A DNA stretch of 64,000 nucleotides, from positions 1,116,001-1,180,000 of the forward strand of contig CP099424.1 in assembly GCA_024114885.1 (NCBI GenBank). Direction: 5' to 3'. Position numbers and translations under genes: made by a program. The notes under the pieces are model-generated. The model was not told where the DNA came from. It saw only the letters and a program-made list of their open reading frames with translations, and ran no database searches. Below, piece by piece: positions 19,801 to 29,100 of the stretch (the first letter of the stretch is position 1; the number at the start of each line of letters is the position of its first letter). This DNA is from Septoria linicola (taxonomy: Eukaryota > Ascomycota > Dothideomycetes > Mycosphaerellales > Mycosphaerellaceae).

Positions 19801-21822
19801 GACTCTCTAGGCGAAATCACGATGTCACGAGCAGCGGCTGCTGATCAAAATCTTGTGCTCGACAAGTTGCAACTGGTGATGAAGTGGGGAGGTGAACCAA
19901 CGCATTCAGCGCGCTATCAGGCCGAAGACCTGGGTGAGAACATGCGGGCTGATTTGACCCTCATGAACCGCCGCGTACTGGAGGACGTTTCGATCTTCAC
20001 ATCGTCGGAGCGGCGTGTCATTACTAGTGCACAAATCTTCGCGAGGACATTCTTGGATCAAAAGGACATCGAAGACGACCAAATCCACGTTAGGAAAGAC
20101 TTGCTCGACGATTCGAATGCCGCCAAGGATGAGATGGACAGAGTCAAGAAGAAGCTTAAGGGACTTTTACGCAAGGGTGAGAAGGCACCCGAGCAATTTG
20201 CCTGGCCTAAAGATGGAACTCCGGAACCCTATGTGGTTGCCCGCCAGGTCGTCGAGCTGATGAAATTCCATCGCAAGGTGATGCGAAGCAACTTTGCTAA
20301 GCTGCAAAGTTCGGAGGCAGTCTCCAGCTTGGAGAAGATTCAGAAGAGCCCCGGTCGCGCCAACCAGGGCAGCGAGATGCCGACACCAACAAATGAAGGT
20401 GGGGCGAGAACGCCGTGGGAGAACTCAACCGATGCCAAAGCTTCATCTATCCAGAAAAGATGGTGCACTGGTGAAGATGCAGAGCTCTTCAAGGAACGCT
20501 GGGAAAAGCTCTTCAACGAGTTCACCGACGCCGAGAAGGTTGACCCTAGTAAGGTCAGCGAGCTCTACGACACAATGAAGTTCGATGCTCTCCACAACAG
20601 ACCGTTCTTGGAGTACATATTCACTCCTAGCAAATCCATGCTTGCGGGGGCCAATGAGGCGGGCTCGCCAAGCTTGAAGCGAACCGAAAGTGAAGAGGCA
20701 CGACAGGAATTCGACCACACGCACGATGGACAGGTCCCCGCGACCTCCAATGGACCAAAAGGTGCCAATGGTGACCTACCAGCCATGGACATTCTGATCC
20801 TTCCCCCGCCGAAGCGGAGTGACACTGCCAGCACGTCTGCATCCAACATGGAGAGCAGTGTACAAAGCTTGCGCAAGGAAGCTGAAGCCAAGGAGACATC
20901 TCGACCAACTCTGTCGCAACGTCTTGGTTTCAGGCGCAGGAGCGCCGATCTCCAAACAGCAGCCAAGACTCTAGCCCCTCCAGGTGCGCAAGCAGCTCAT
21001 GCTGATGATCCGTCGGCGTCATACTTCAATCTGTTCAAGGGAGGCCTGGCAGGGGATCAGTCCAAAGTCAAGCACGATGTGCGGTTGGAGAAGCTGAACG
21101 AGATGTACAAGTTGTCGAAGATACTGTTTGACTTCATTGGTCCTCAAGAGTACGGCATCACTGACAGTGAGAAGCTCGAAATAGGCCTTCTAACTTCGCT
21201 GCCGCTTTTGAAGGAGATTGTTAAGGACCTTGAAGACGTGCAGGCTTCCGATGATTGCAAGTCGTACATCTACTTCACCAAGGAATCTCATATCTACACT
21301 CTGCTGAACTGCATTCTCGAGGGTGGTGTTCAGACCAAGATTGCTCGAAACGCCATTCCAGAGCTTGACTATCTCAGTCAGATCTGCTTTGAGCTGTATG
21401 AGTCGGAGAACCCAGATGCATGCGCGCATAACGCAGCCAACCCAGATGAGCCGCAGCAGAACCCCTTCAACTACAGCATCCGCATTACAATTTCTCCAGG
21501 CTGTCACACATTCGATCCTCTGGATGTGCAGCTGGACAGCAAGCACTGCATTGGCTGCGCACCACGTCGCTCGCTGACTAGTCATGGCGAATGGCGGGAA
21601 GTGATCGAGACTTTGAGGGCGAAGTTCTCCATGGTAAAGCTGCCTAGGAGTTTCACTGCAGTCAATCTGTCAGAGCGACACCCACAGGCTTTTGTCAAGA
21701 ATGATCAGCAGGGGCTTGAGGCACCGGATGGGGAGGGTGCAATCGCAGCGGCGAGCGAGCAGGAAGTTGAGAAAGTAAGGAGCGAGGCTGAGGGTGCTAG
21801 CCAGATCGCTCCAGCGCATTAG
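16879..21822 (+). CDS. VIP1: Inositol hexakisphosphate / diphosphoinositol-pentakisphosphate kinase (Vip1/Asp1, PPIP5K)
   Basis: A single exon of 1647 residues from the first ATG (16879). The frame is open further upstream, but only to a TTG at 16768. After about 300 Ser/Thr-rich residues, the ATP-grasp kinase half begins (GICALDSKARSKPSRNIL, residue ~310) and runs to about 660, with SFFSDGFPLEKAIAYAKLR, RPFCVNDLPMQ, DRRMCLRALD and DVNGWSFVK. The phosphatase-like half starts at VAVIRHADRTPKQKFKF (residue ~821), retaining the RHADRTP core, and continues to KESHIYTLLNCIL. The enzyme makes 1-position inositol pyrophosphates, which signal phosphate status and cell morphology. Charged low-complexity inserts (KDKDGKDKAKSEKKSKDE) make it longer than the yeast protein. 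Confidence 0.95.
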   Translation: MASTSSMDGLARTTSNESTRSYSSSHILSASSGSIASRKGRHADIDATADHSERASISMPPPATTKPNGLRYQATSRRPSRQDVPISTSSHPTSDSQQSPMSPTPPTGAALAPEDVHATLDAIRKGTQPDSGIPSAVRRSEPDLDSNRMSFSSLYGSGKSAVVSGPSSVGGGSDQDGTRQFDVLEAIVDADDDDLTARQDGATTATQNLQVTIQSQNGALSPSLSGSMREVQQQSNSAQSGNSSGSPNNTPSSPAPTQASRQGRTVTNPRGRTPANSRRVSGSIHGSAPPSISHSTELQIENPNRIGTIGICALDSKARSKPSRNILNRLVGKDQDFEVIIFGDKVILDESVENWPVCDFLISFFSDGFPLEKAIAYAKLRRPFCVNDLPMQTVLWDRRMCLRALDKLGVPTPERIEVNRDGGPVALTADIAARMKYLTGVELIGSADGRGGGEPGPKDVHMEDDDDTLVVDGQRLVKPFVEKPTSGEDHNINIYYPKSQGGGGRRLFRKINNKSSEKDDSLIVPRAVTESDGSYIYERFLKVENAEDVKAYTVGTEFCHAETRKSPVVDGVVKRNPNGKEIRYVTKLNKEEQIMAAKIASGFGQRVCGFDLLRVDDQSYVIDVNGWSFVKDNNEYYDKCAGILKEMFIREKIKWQGKVTPSEIDEGENKDANMPTSMPDYMSRKPVAGRDKELSNSSGHRGVLSHVFRSRSISQLRESVHTAAQHVGHPHAAKSPSGTSSPITSPPTLERTGSFHKRHSTVPVATTEMLPPPAVASLDQLREAQGERPSSAGLDSLAHSDAPSHAPAPAVKSQWKLKGMVAVIRHADRTPKQKFKFTFHTKPFVDLLKGHQEEVLLVGEAALHSVQQAVRDAMAEGVEDMNKLRTLANALTKKGAWPGTKVQIKPMFKKPNKDKDGKDKAKSEKKSKDERRQSIPMVEDPAQTDGSDEHKKPKDLPEGEDPAGPSGLRAQHRSDSLGEITMSRAAAADQNLVLDKLQLVMKWGGEPTHSARYQAEDLGENMRADLTLMNRRVLEDVSIFTSSERRVITSAQIFARTFLDQKDIEDDQIHVRKDLLDDSNAAKDEMDRVKKKLKGLLRKGEKAPEQFAWPKDGTPEPYVVARQVVELMKFHRKVMRSNFAKLQSSEAVSSLEKIQKSPGRANQGSEMPTPTNEGGARTPWENSTDAKASSIQKRWCTGEDAELFKERWEKLFNEFTDAEKVDPSKVSELYDTMKFDALHNRPFLEYIFTPSKSMLAGANEAGSPSLKRTESEEARQEFDHTHDGQVPATSNGPKGANGDLPAMDILILPPPKRSDTASTSASNMESSVQSLRKEAEAKETSRPTLSQRLGFRRRSADLQTAAKTLAPPGAQAAHADDPSASYFNLFKGGLAGDQSKVKHDVRLEKLNEMYKLSKILFDFIGPQEYGITDSEKLEIGLLTSLPLLKEIVKDLEDVQASDDCKSYIYFTKESHIYTLLNCILEGGVQTKIARNAIPELDYLSQICFELYESENPDACAHNAANPDEPQQNPFNYSIRITISPGCHTFDPLDVQLDSKHCIGCAPRRSLTSHGEWREVIETLRAKFSMVKLPRSFTAVNLSERHPQAFVKNDQQGLEAPDGEGAIAAASEQEVEKVRSEAEGASQIAPAH

Positions 21823-21851
21823 TTGTGCATTCGTTGTTCGGCATTTGCATA

Positions 21852-21915
21852 GGGAGGCAGCGATCGTTCATTGAAGTAGAAGCAGAACATTGGGAGGTAG
21901 CGATCGTTTGATGGA
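21852..21915 (+). repeat. Imperfect direct repeat in the VIP1 3' region
   Basis: Two copies of a roughly 22-bp unit, GGGAGGCAGCGATCGTTCAT at 21852 and GGGAGGTAGCGATCGTTTGA at 21892, are spaced 40 bp apart in the likely 3' UTR of VIP1. Each contains the palindrome CGATCG. Confidence 0.6.
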
Positions 21916-22089
21916 GCACTACATGAAGGGCCTGTACATACGCGGACAGGATAGACTTGAGTCGTCAAGTAATCGCATGGCAATGCTCATAGTCGCAAAT
22001 GGAAACTGAATCATAAGTCTACACTTATGTTCGCTAAACCGTTCTTCATGATAAGACTATACAAAATGCTCACATCAGGGTGAAAAGAT

Positions 22090-23721
22090 TTACAACTTCG
22101 CTCCAGCCTTCCACATCGGCCCAACCAATTGATCATACGCCGACAGACTCAGCGTATCGCCCGGCACACCCGTCGTGTGCATACTCAAACCCCTCGTATC
22201 GATCATATCCGGCGTCAACTCATCCACGTTCGTCGCGCCAATCAACCTCATATTCATCTCCATCTCATCCTTGAGCAACTGCATCGCACGATCCACACCC
22301 GGCAGGCCATACGCCGACATGGCAAACAAGAACGGCCTTCCGATCCCCACGCCCTTCGCTCCTAAGCACAGCGCTTTGATGATATCCGTCGCTCGGCGGA
22401 TGCCACCATCGATGTAGATTTCAATCTTGTTCTCCAGACCTAGTCTGCGCAGCTCAGGCATGACTTCAGCGAGGACTTCGACTCCCGAGCGCGCGAAGTC
22501 GAGTTGGCGACCGCCGTGGTTGGAGAGGACGACGCCGTGCACGCCGACGGATATAGCGCGGATTACGTCTTCGACGCGTTGCACGCCTTTGAGGATGATG
22601 GGCATCTTGGTCACGGAGAGGAACCAGGGAATATCTTCCCAGCAGAGCGCGGGGTCGATGAAGGAGGAGATTGCTCGTGCGGCGCCCTGGGAGCGATCGA
22701 CGTTGTCGCCGCCGGTGGCTTGGACGTTGGAGCCTGTGTCGGAGAATTTGGAGCGCATGTCTTTTTCTCTGCGGCCGAGTTGCGGGGCGTCGACGGTGAT
22801 GAAGAGGCCCTTGCAGCCGCGCTTTTCGGCGTGTTGGATGATGCGTTTGGTGATTTCGCGGTCTTTGTTGACGTAGAGCTGGAGCCATTGCACTTGGTCG
22901 TCTTGTTTGGCGTCGACGATTTCGTCAAAGGAGCAGGAGGCGAGGGTGGGGATCATTTGAATTACGTTGTGCTTGTGGGCGCCTCGAGTGAGGACGACTT
23001 CTCCTTCGGGATTTCCGAGCTTGCCTAGGGCTGTGGCGGTCACGTAGAAGGGAATGGAGACTTTGGTGCCGAGCATTGTGGTGGAGAGATCGATTTGTTC
23101 GACGTTTTTGAGAATTCGTGGACGGAACCAAATCTTGTGGAAGGCAGAGTGGTTTTCTCGCATGGTCTGGAGAAGACTGTTAGAAGTGGCATGGCATGGA
23201 TTACAACAGGAGGACTCACAATCTCATCATCGGCACCACTGGAGTAGTATGCCCAGGCTGTCTTCTTCATTACTCGTCTGGCCACGGCCTCGAAGTCCAT
23301 CAAGTTGTAGCATTGTTCCAGAATTGGCATGTGCTTGATACGTTCTTGTCGCTCGATCTCATCTGGGTCTTCTTCCTTCTCTTCCTTCTCTACTGTCTGC
23401 ATGTCCACTTCGCCGAGATGCTTGCTCTTGTCCAAGAACTTGTCGAGCGTGTCTGGAGGGTGAATCGGCTCGTACTCTTCGGTGGCGTCCTTGCCGGCAT
23501 ACTTGAGGATGATTTTAGGTCCACCAGGATGTTCTGGCAGGACTATTGGAGTACTGATCAGTATGCTGCTCTACTCGCCTGCTTCCTGCAAAGCACTTAC
23601 ACTCTGTAACATCGTATGCCTTGCCGTGAACAATCACCCAACATGACTCTCGGCTGTTGTGCTTAGCGATCTCCTCGCCTGTGAGCTTGACGCTCTGGGT
23701 ATCGTTGCTCTCGCGATTCAT
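22090..23721 (-). CDS. CYB2: L-lactate dehydrogenase (cytochrome), flavocytochrome b2 family
   Basis: Three exons, complement(22090..23166, 23220..23542, 23601..23721), encode 506 residues. The N-terminal cytochrome b5 domain (TGEEIAKHNSRESCWVIVHG, then FLPEHPGGPKIILKYAGKDA) carries the HPGG heme ligand. The FMN domain follows, with YYSSGADDE, PFYVTATALGKLG, LYVNKDRE, GLFITVDAPQLGRRE, the catalytic SNHGGRQLD (about residue 363) and IDGGIRRATDI near the end. The enzyme oxidises L-lactate (or a related 2-hydroxy acid) with cytochrome c or another acceptor. Introns of 58 and 53 nt restore conserved joins. From the ATG at 23721 the protein starts directly at the b5 domain without a presequence. 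A longer in-frame start exists upstream; see findings. Confidence 0.92.
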
Positions 23722-24596
23722 CTTATCTATACTGTTGTACAGGTATGCTGGGGTGAGTAGTGTACAGAAATGGTACTGGACAGAGAAATAGAAAGAAAGG
23801 TGAAGACAAGACGAAAGTACCTTCGATACAATTAACCCGATCTTGATTGGCGATCTCACGCTCTTGGACGGCTGGTCAATGGCGTAGAGCGCGTCCAGCC
23901 TCAAGCGTTCACGGCAGGTCTCTCGCGTTCCTCTGCTCCGAAGCTGTGGAGAAGGCAAGTACAGCGAATCATGTGAAGTGGATTTGAGAACAGCATTTGG
24001 GGACTCCGCAATATCCGGACGGAGGCGGACTCCCCCACGTGCGAATCGCGGAAACCCTACGCTGTGTTGCGGCTCTGCATTGTTCTGAGACAGGTGAGCT
24101 CCGCAGCAGCCGTTTTCTTCTCAAGGCAACGGACAGCGAGGACCTTGTCGTCGGTGAGGCTCCGCGATATGTCCTTACGGCTTTTGGAAGCGGTAGACAC
24201 GGCGCATACCATACAAGAGCATTAGCAACAACTGTCGCAGGATAGAGCGAGGAAAGGAAATTTGAAGTCGTTCGGATTTGCTTCAATGTCTAAACTTCAT
24301 TTCTGCTACAAGCAACGACCTCTTTGATTCGTTGTTTGCGACATGCGGACCGTGAAAGGAGCATTCCAATCGTCTGAGCTGCGGCCTACTACGGCGACAC
24401 CTTTTGGCTGTCCTCAATCGATCAACGACTTGTCGAACATGACGGGCTGAGTTCCAGAGCTTCATTGCAGCGATGCCAAAGCGTGCTCTGAAGGCAATCT
24501 CTGTCTGCAGCCTGCAGTGTACGACCTGTAAGGAAGCGCAGGCTCTGGCAGCACATCTGTCGTTTGATTGTGTGATGAAGTGCCTCTCCATCTTGT
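23722..24596. other. Intergenic region between CYB2 and TSR2
   Basis: It lies upstream of CYB2 and downstream of TSR2. The part nearest CYB2 (23740-23830) is pyrimidine-rich on the minus strand, with GT and AG signals compatible with a 5' UTR intron. No gene is recognised in the rest. Confidence 0.45.
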
Positions 24597-25211
24597 TCAA
24601 CCCGTTCTCTTCTTCCCGGCTACTTTTGTGAAGCCATCATCATCGACTTCAGGTATCGTCTTCTCCTTAGGAACTTTTGAAGCACTCTGTACCAATGCTG
24701 GTGCCTCGTCCATATCATCATCATCTTCAAACCCTTCGAACTCGCCTTCATCTTCTGCGTCCTGGTTGACCTCCTGCACTACGATCTTGTCTGATTTCAT
24801 GGCGCCCCTGTTCTTCCATCGGGCCTCAACTTCCTTCGCGGCGTCTAACGTCCTCGTCTCCATCATCCTCTGCCTGACCTTGAGGATGTCTCCCGCGACC
24901 ACCATCTCGCTCTCGTCCTCCACGTTGCATTCAAACTCGTCGCCCATGATCTGGAGCAAGAAGTCTTCCAGATCGTCTTGGTCTGTGTCAGGCCGGGTTG
25001 TGAGAAGATCAGAAACCGCACCAGCAAACCAGTCACGCTTATCTGCAGAGTCGGGCCCACCCCACCCGTTCTGTAAAGCAATGTGCAGTGGTTGCCAGAG
25101 CGACAGGAGGTACCATATAGAGTAATCGAAGGCTGTCTGTAGCTCTTCCACCGTGACTGCAACCTGTTGTGGCACAGGCGTTGGGCCATTGCTGGGTGCT
25201 TGTGAGGCCAT
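24597..25211 (-). CDS. TSR2: Pre-rRNA-processing protein Tsr2
   Basis: A single exon of 204 residues from the ATG at 25211 (MASQAPSNGP), almost the length of yeast Tsr2. The family signature is a helical N-terminal half containing the WGG motif (ALQNGWGGPDSADKRDW, near residue 51) and DLEDFLLQIMGDEFE. An acidic patch (EDEGEFEGFEDDDDMDEAP) and a C-terminal basic tail with DDDGFTKVAGKKR follow. Tsr2 is the chaperone of ribosomal protein eS26 and is needed for 20S pre-rRNA processing. The frame stays open for 46 codons upstream to an ATG at 25349, but this extension has no family similarity and is rejected. Confidence 0.92.
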   Translation of the reverse strand: MASQAPSNGPTPVPQQVAVTVEELQTAFDYSIWYLLSLWQPLHIALQNGWGGPDSADKRDWFAGAVSDLLTTRPDTDQDDLEDFLLQIMGDEFECNVEDESEMVVAGDILKVRQRMMETRTLDAAKEVEARWKNRGAMKSDKIVVQEVNQDAEDEGEFEGFEDDDDMDEAPALVQSASKVPKEKTIPEVDDDGFTKVAGKKRTG

Positions 25212-26112
25212 GATGTCGAACGGCACGTTGATTCTGGGTGTGGTCATTACCGGGTCGCAGGTCTTGATGCTGTATCGAATCTTCGCTGCAAATATCGCGC
25301 TTCCACTGTGGTAGAGATTATATGAGTGGCGTGGGACTGGTTGCGACAAGCGAGCTACGCATACAGCTCTCCCATATAAAATTTATCGGCATTCGCATCA
25401 CACTGACGCCGAAGACCTTGGCGCGTGCGCTTACCGATTGCATGGCTCGTGTGCAGATCTTGCATAGTAGTGGACCAGGATGTCGACCGGGGAAGTCAGC
25501 ACTGAAACATCATCGAGTCTGGAGTGCAAACACGCTGCTGTGCATTTCTGTTTCATATCGTCAAGTTCTACAGGAAATACGAGACTGGACTCGGGGGCTA
25601 CTGTTTGTTCGGGAAGGAAGGGCGTAAGGCGCACGGGCGGCTGCTCTTAAGTCTCTCTTGACGAAAGTCTTCTCCTGATCATCACATCGCCGCGTTTCCA
25701 TCGGCCACCCCTCGCCTGCAGCGCGCCCACATAATCTTCTCACCCTCATCCTGCGTCTGCTGCTCCGTCCTACTTCGCAGCGCTGACACTCACTACTATT
25801 TGATGTAATTGTACGACCTGACGACATATCTGGGACTGCTGAATCGCGACTGAGCCGAATAATCCTAAATGTGGATGTCGGAAGCATAGCAGATGAATTG
25901 ACGATATATTTGGACTGACTTTGAGCTTCACGGACTGAACCACTCTTCATGAGCTAGCAGGACGCGACCTTTGACGCGACTGGACTGGACCGGACTGGAC
26001 TGGATTGGACCGAATTGGCATTGTGTCGCAAAGGCAGCTGTTGCCGCCTTGATCGCTCATCCAAAATAATCGAGACGCCGGTAAACCGGGGGAAGAGGAT
26101 CGAACGACAGCC
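25212..26112. promoter_or_regulatory. Divergent promoter TSR2 / HSL-type hydrolase
   Basis: About 900 bp between two start codons. Contains a small imperfect tandem repeat close to the hydrolase start (listed separately). Short frames here have no recognisable similarity. Confidence 0.4.
25979..26018. repeat. Imperfect 10-bp tandem repeat (GGACTGGACC-like)
   Basis: Four degenerate copies of a GGACTGGACY unit run head to tail, ending with a GAATTGG half copy, about 95 bp before the hydrolase ATG. Confidence 0.6.
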
Positions 26113-29100
26113 ATGCCTTTCACCACATTTGGCGTCGCGACTGCAGTGACACCTTCGGTCATTGAGACATATTTCTCCCATTATCTCAATCGAAAACCCC
26201 TCAAGCAGAAACCTACTGCTCATATTTCCTACCACGAAGGCCTGCGATTAATTCGCCAATTCCTGGACTATAGCTCGAAACACTCTGTCGAGGACCTTCA
26301 GGCATTTACGGCGCAATGGGTACCTGTGCCCACATGGGTACGGACTCAGGACGTCGAGGTGCCGCCTCAGTTCCTCAAGCGATCGGCGAATGTGATCCGG
26401 AAACAGCTTGGACACCATGGCATTGACAAAGTCGGAGGTGAAACGTGGTGGCAGTGGAGGAGACCTGACACTGCTCTGCACGCAGAGTGGATCGAGATGA
26501 AGAAAGACCACAACGAACGAAAGCGAGAAGGGAGGCCTTGCGATCGCGTCATTCTATACATCCACGGCGGCGCGTATTATTTTGGATCGGTCGACGAGCA
26601 TCGATACCAAATGCAGCGACATGCTCGAAAGCTCAAGGCGAGAGTGCTCTCGCCCCGCTACCGACTGGCGCCTCAATTTCCTTTTCCATGTGGACTTTAC
26701 GACTGCATTGCTACGTACTTCTACCTGCTGGAGCACTTCGAGCCGAATCAGATATTGTTTGCAGGAGACAGTGCTGGAGGCGGCATGGTACTGAGCATGC
26801 TGGTTACTCTGCGAGATCAAGGCTGCCCACTGCCAGCAGGCACCATACTTCTGTCGCCATGGGTTGATCTCACACACTCTTTCCCGTCTGTGGCAGGTGA
26901 TGGTATTGGAGACTACATTCCCCCGCATGGGTTCCACCACAAGCCGTCAATGGCATGGCCGCCCCCTCCGACTACCGATGAAGACCCCAAGAAGGTGGAG
27001 CGCAAGTTTACACAGCCCGTTGAACAGCCTTTCGATGTTGTAGAGCTTCCAGCGACATATGACGCGGGCATGGGCTCGAAAGCAAGTCGCGACAATCTAC
27101 GCGGCGAAGCCCAGGCTATTTCTGAGGGGCAGGACTCGAGGAAGCGCAACAATCAAATTCCTGGCATGGGTCCACGATTGGAGATTGCCATAGACGACAA
27201 GCTGGTCATTATCCGCGAACAGTTCCAGATGTATGCAAAGAACGACCTTCTAGCACACCCTCTGGTCTCTCCCGTACAGCAGCCATCGCTTGGAGGTCTG
27301 CCTCCGATGCTGATTCAAGTCGGCGGAGCAGAGCTTCTACGTGACGAGCAAATCTACCTTGCGCACAAGGCAGCGAATCCGCGACAGTATCCACCCAGTG
27401 ACGCTGTCATGGACATGTACGACCCGCAGCGCACAATCTTGAACCAGTATCCAGGAACAGACGTTCAGCTGCAGGTCTGGGAGGACTTGTGTCACGTTCC
27501 CCACACGCTGTCATTCACCCGACCAGCCAAGTACATGTACCGCTCTGTTGCACAATTTGGCGCCTGGGCTCTTGCACGAGCACAGAACAAGTCGATCGAA
27601 ATACTGGATGACGATGCGGTCTCAATTATCAGCGAGGGTGAAGATCCAAACGAGTATGGAAAGGGCAGCCAAGCGTCCTTCGGCAGCATTGGTGCAGAAG
27701 GCGTTACATCCACGCAATTCAAGCTAACTTCGATTGGTGCAGTTGGCAAAGCAGGTGACGACCTTCCGCCTTTCAAGGAGCACATGATACGGCAACGAAT
27801 AAACCGACACGGTACCATCTTTCCCCTACCTCGAGTTTCGGAAATTGCCTGTTTGCAACTCGATCGCAATACCATTGGCGCGATCAAGACAGGCCCTGTT
27901 CGCAAATGGCTTGCTAAGAGAGCAGAGAACGATGTCAAGTTCGCAAGCGACTTCAAGAAGCTGCATAAGAAGAAGTTGAAGGAGGCGAAGGACTACGACA
28001 AGATGGAGCAAGGAGAATATCCACCTGCTGCGGCATTGGTCAATCGCAGGATCAAGGGCAGTGTTGCGGGTGAGAAGAAAAAGGGCAAATCGTGGGGTCT
28101 TGCTATGTGGTCTGGTTGGGGATCGTCACACGATGAGAGCACAATTCAAAGAGAAGAGAAGATCAATGATGTGAAGGAAATCGAACAAGACCGACCAGTG
28201 AGCGTGGCCACGAGTACTGCCACTACATTGGGCGCTGTAGGGTTTGGCGGAATCGAAGATCAGGGCACTGCAAGCGCACTCGCAGCTGCTGGCTTTGGAG
28301 TTGAGGCTCCAAGGAACGGCTCAGTATCGAAGAGCAAGCTCGCAGTACCGTCTTACGAAGCAGACGATGGCAAGCGGCGCCGACGATCAAGCGCAAGCGT
28401 CCTTGCTTCTCCCTGGGGATCGAAGCGCAATGGTTCACGAACGAGGAGTCCATATCGACGAGTCAAGGATGAAGGTCAGGCCAGCAGTGAACGTGATCGA
28501 GATTCCGTGGTTCCCGTGTCCCCAACAATGAGCCCGGATAGCCCTTCGAGCAGAGGCTTTTGGGACCTCAGTCGCCGTTCGAGCGCAGCTTCAACCAAGG
28601 TTAATTATGCTAGGCCGATAAGCACTGCGACCATGCTTTCCAGCAACCTCAATCCGAATGCGAAGACTGGAAAGACCAGTGGAGACGACGCAGGTGTTCA
28701 TGCCAAAGCTGGCTGGGCGGAACATGGTGTTTCTAAGGTGAGTTCAATCCTATCATAATTCCTGCTCATATTGCTGCATGCAACCGAGGAAGACATTCCT
28801 CCAGAGATATGGTTGTGACAGATTGCGGTGTGACGGACAAGGATGCTCCACACGAGGCTTACGATTCAGCGCATGCTTCGCCGTTACTCGTGCGTCGGCG
28901 ACTCAAATGTTCTATGCAGGGGCTGACGAATATTCTGTGGCATAGGTCGAACCGTCTTCGCCGACTAATCCAACCGCATCTCAAGCGTCTCATCGCGCCC
29001 CTTCAATGGTCGACGCCGGCAGAGCTAAAGATGCAGTCAAAGTGCCAGGTTCCGTTAACACGTATTTGAACGCCGACAGCCAACGACCCCACAATGGCGT

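Noticed and set aside
23722..23958. Upstream extension as the definite lactate dehydrogenase N-terminus
   Set aside because: Pyrimidine-rich with splice-like signals, so it is kept only as a finding and not in the gene model.
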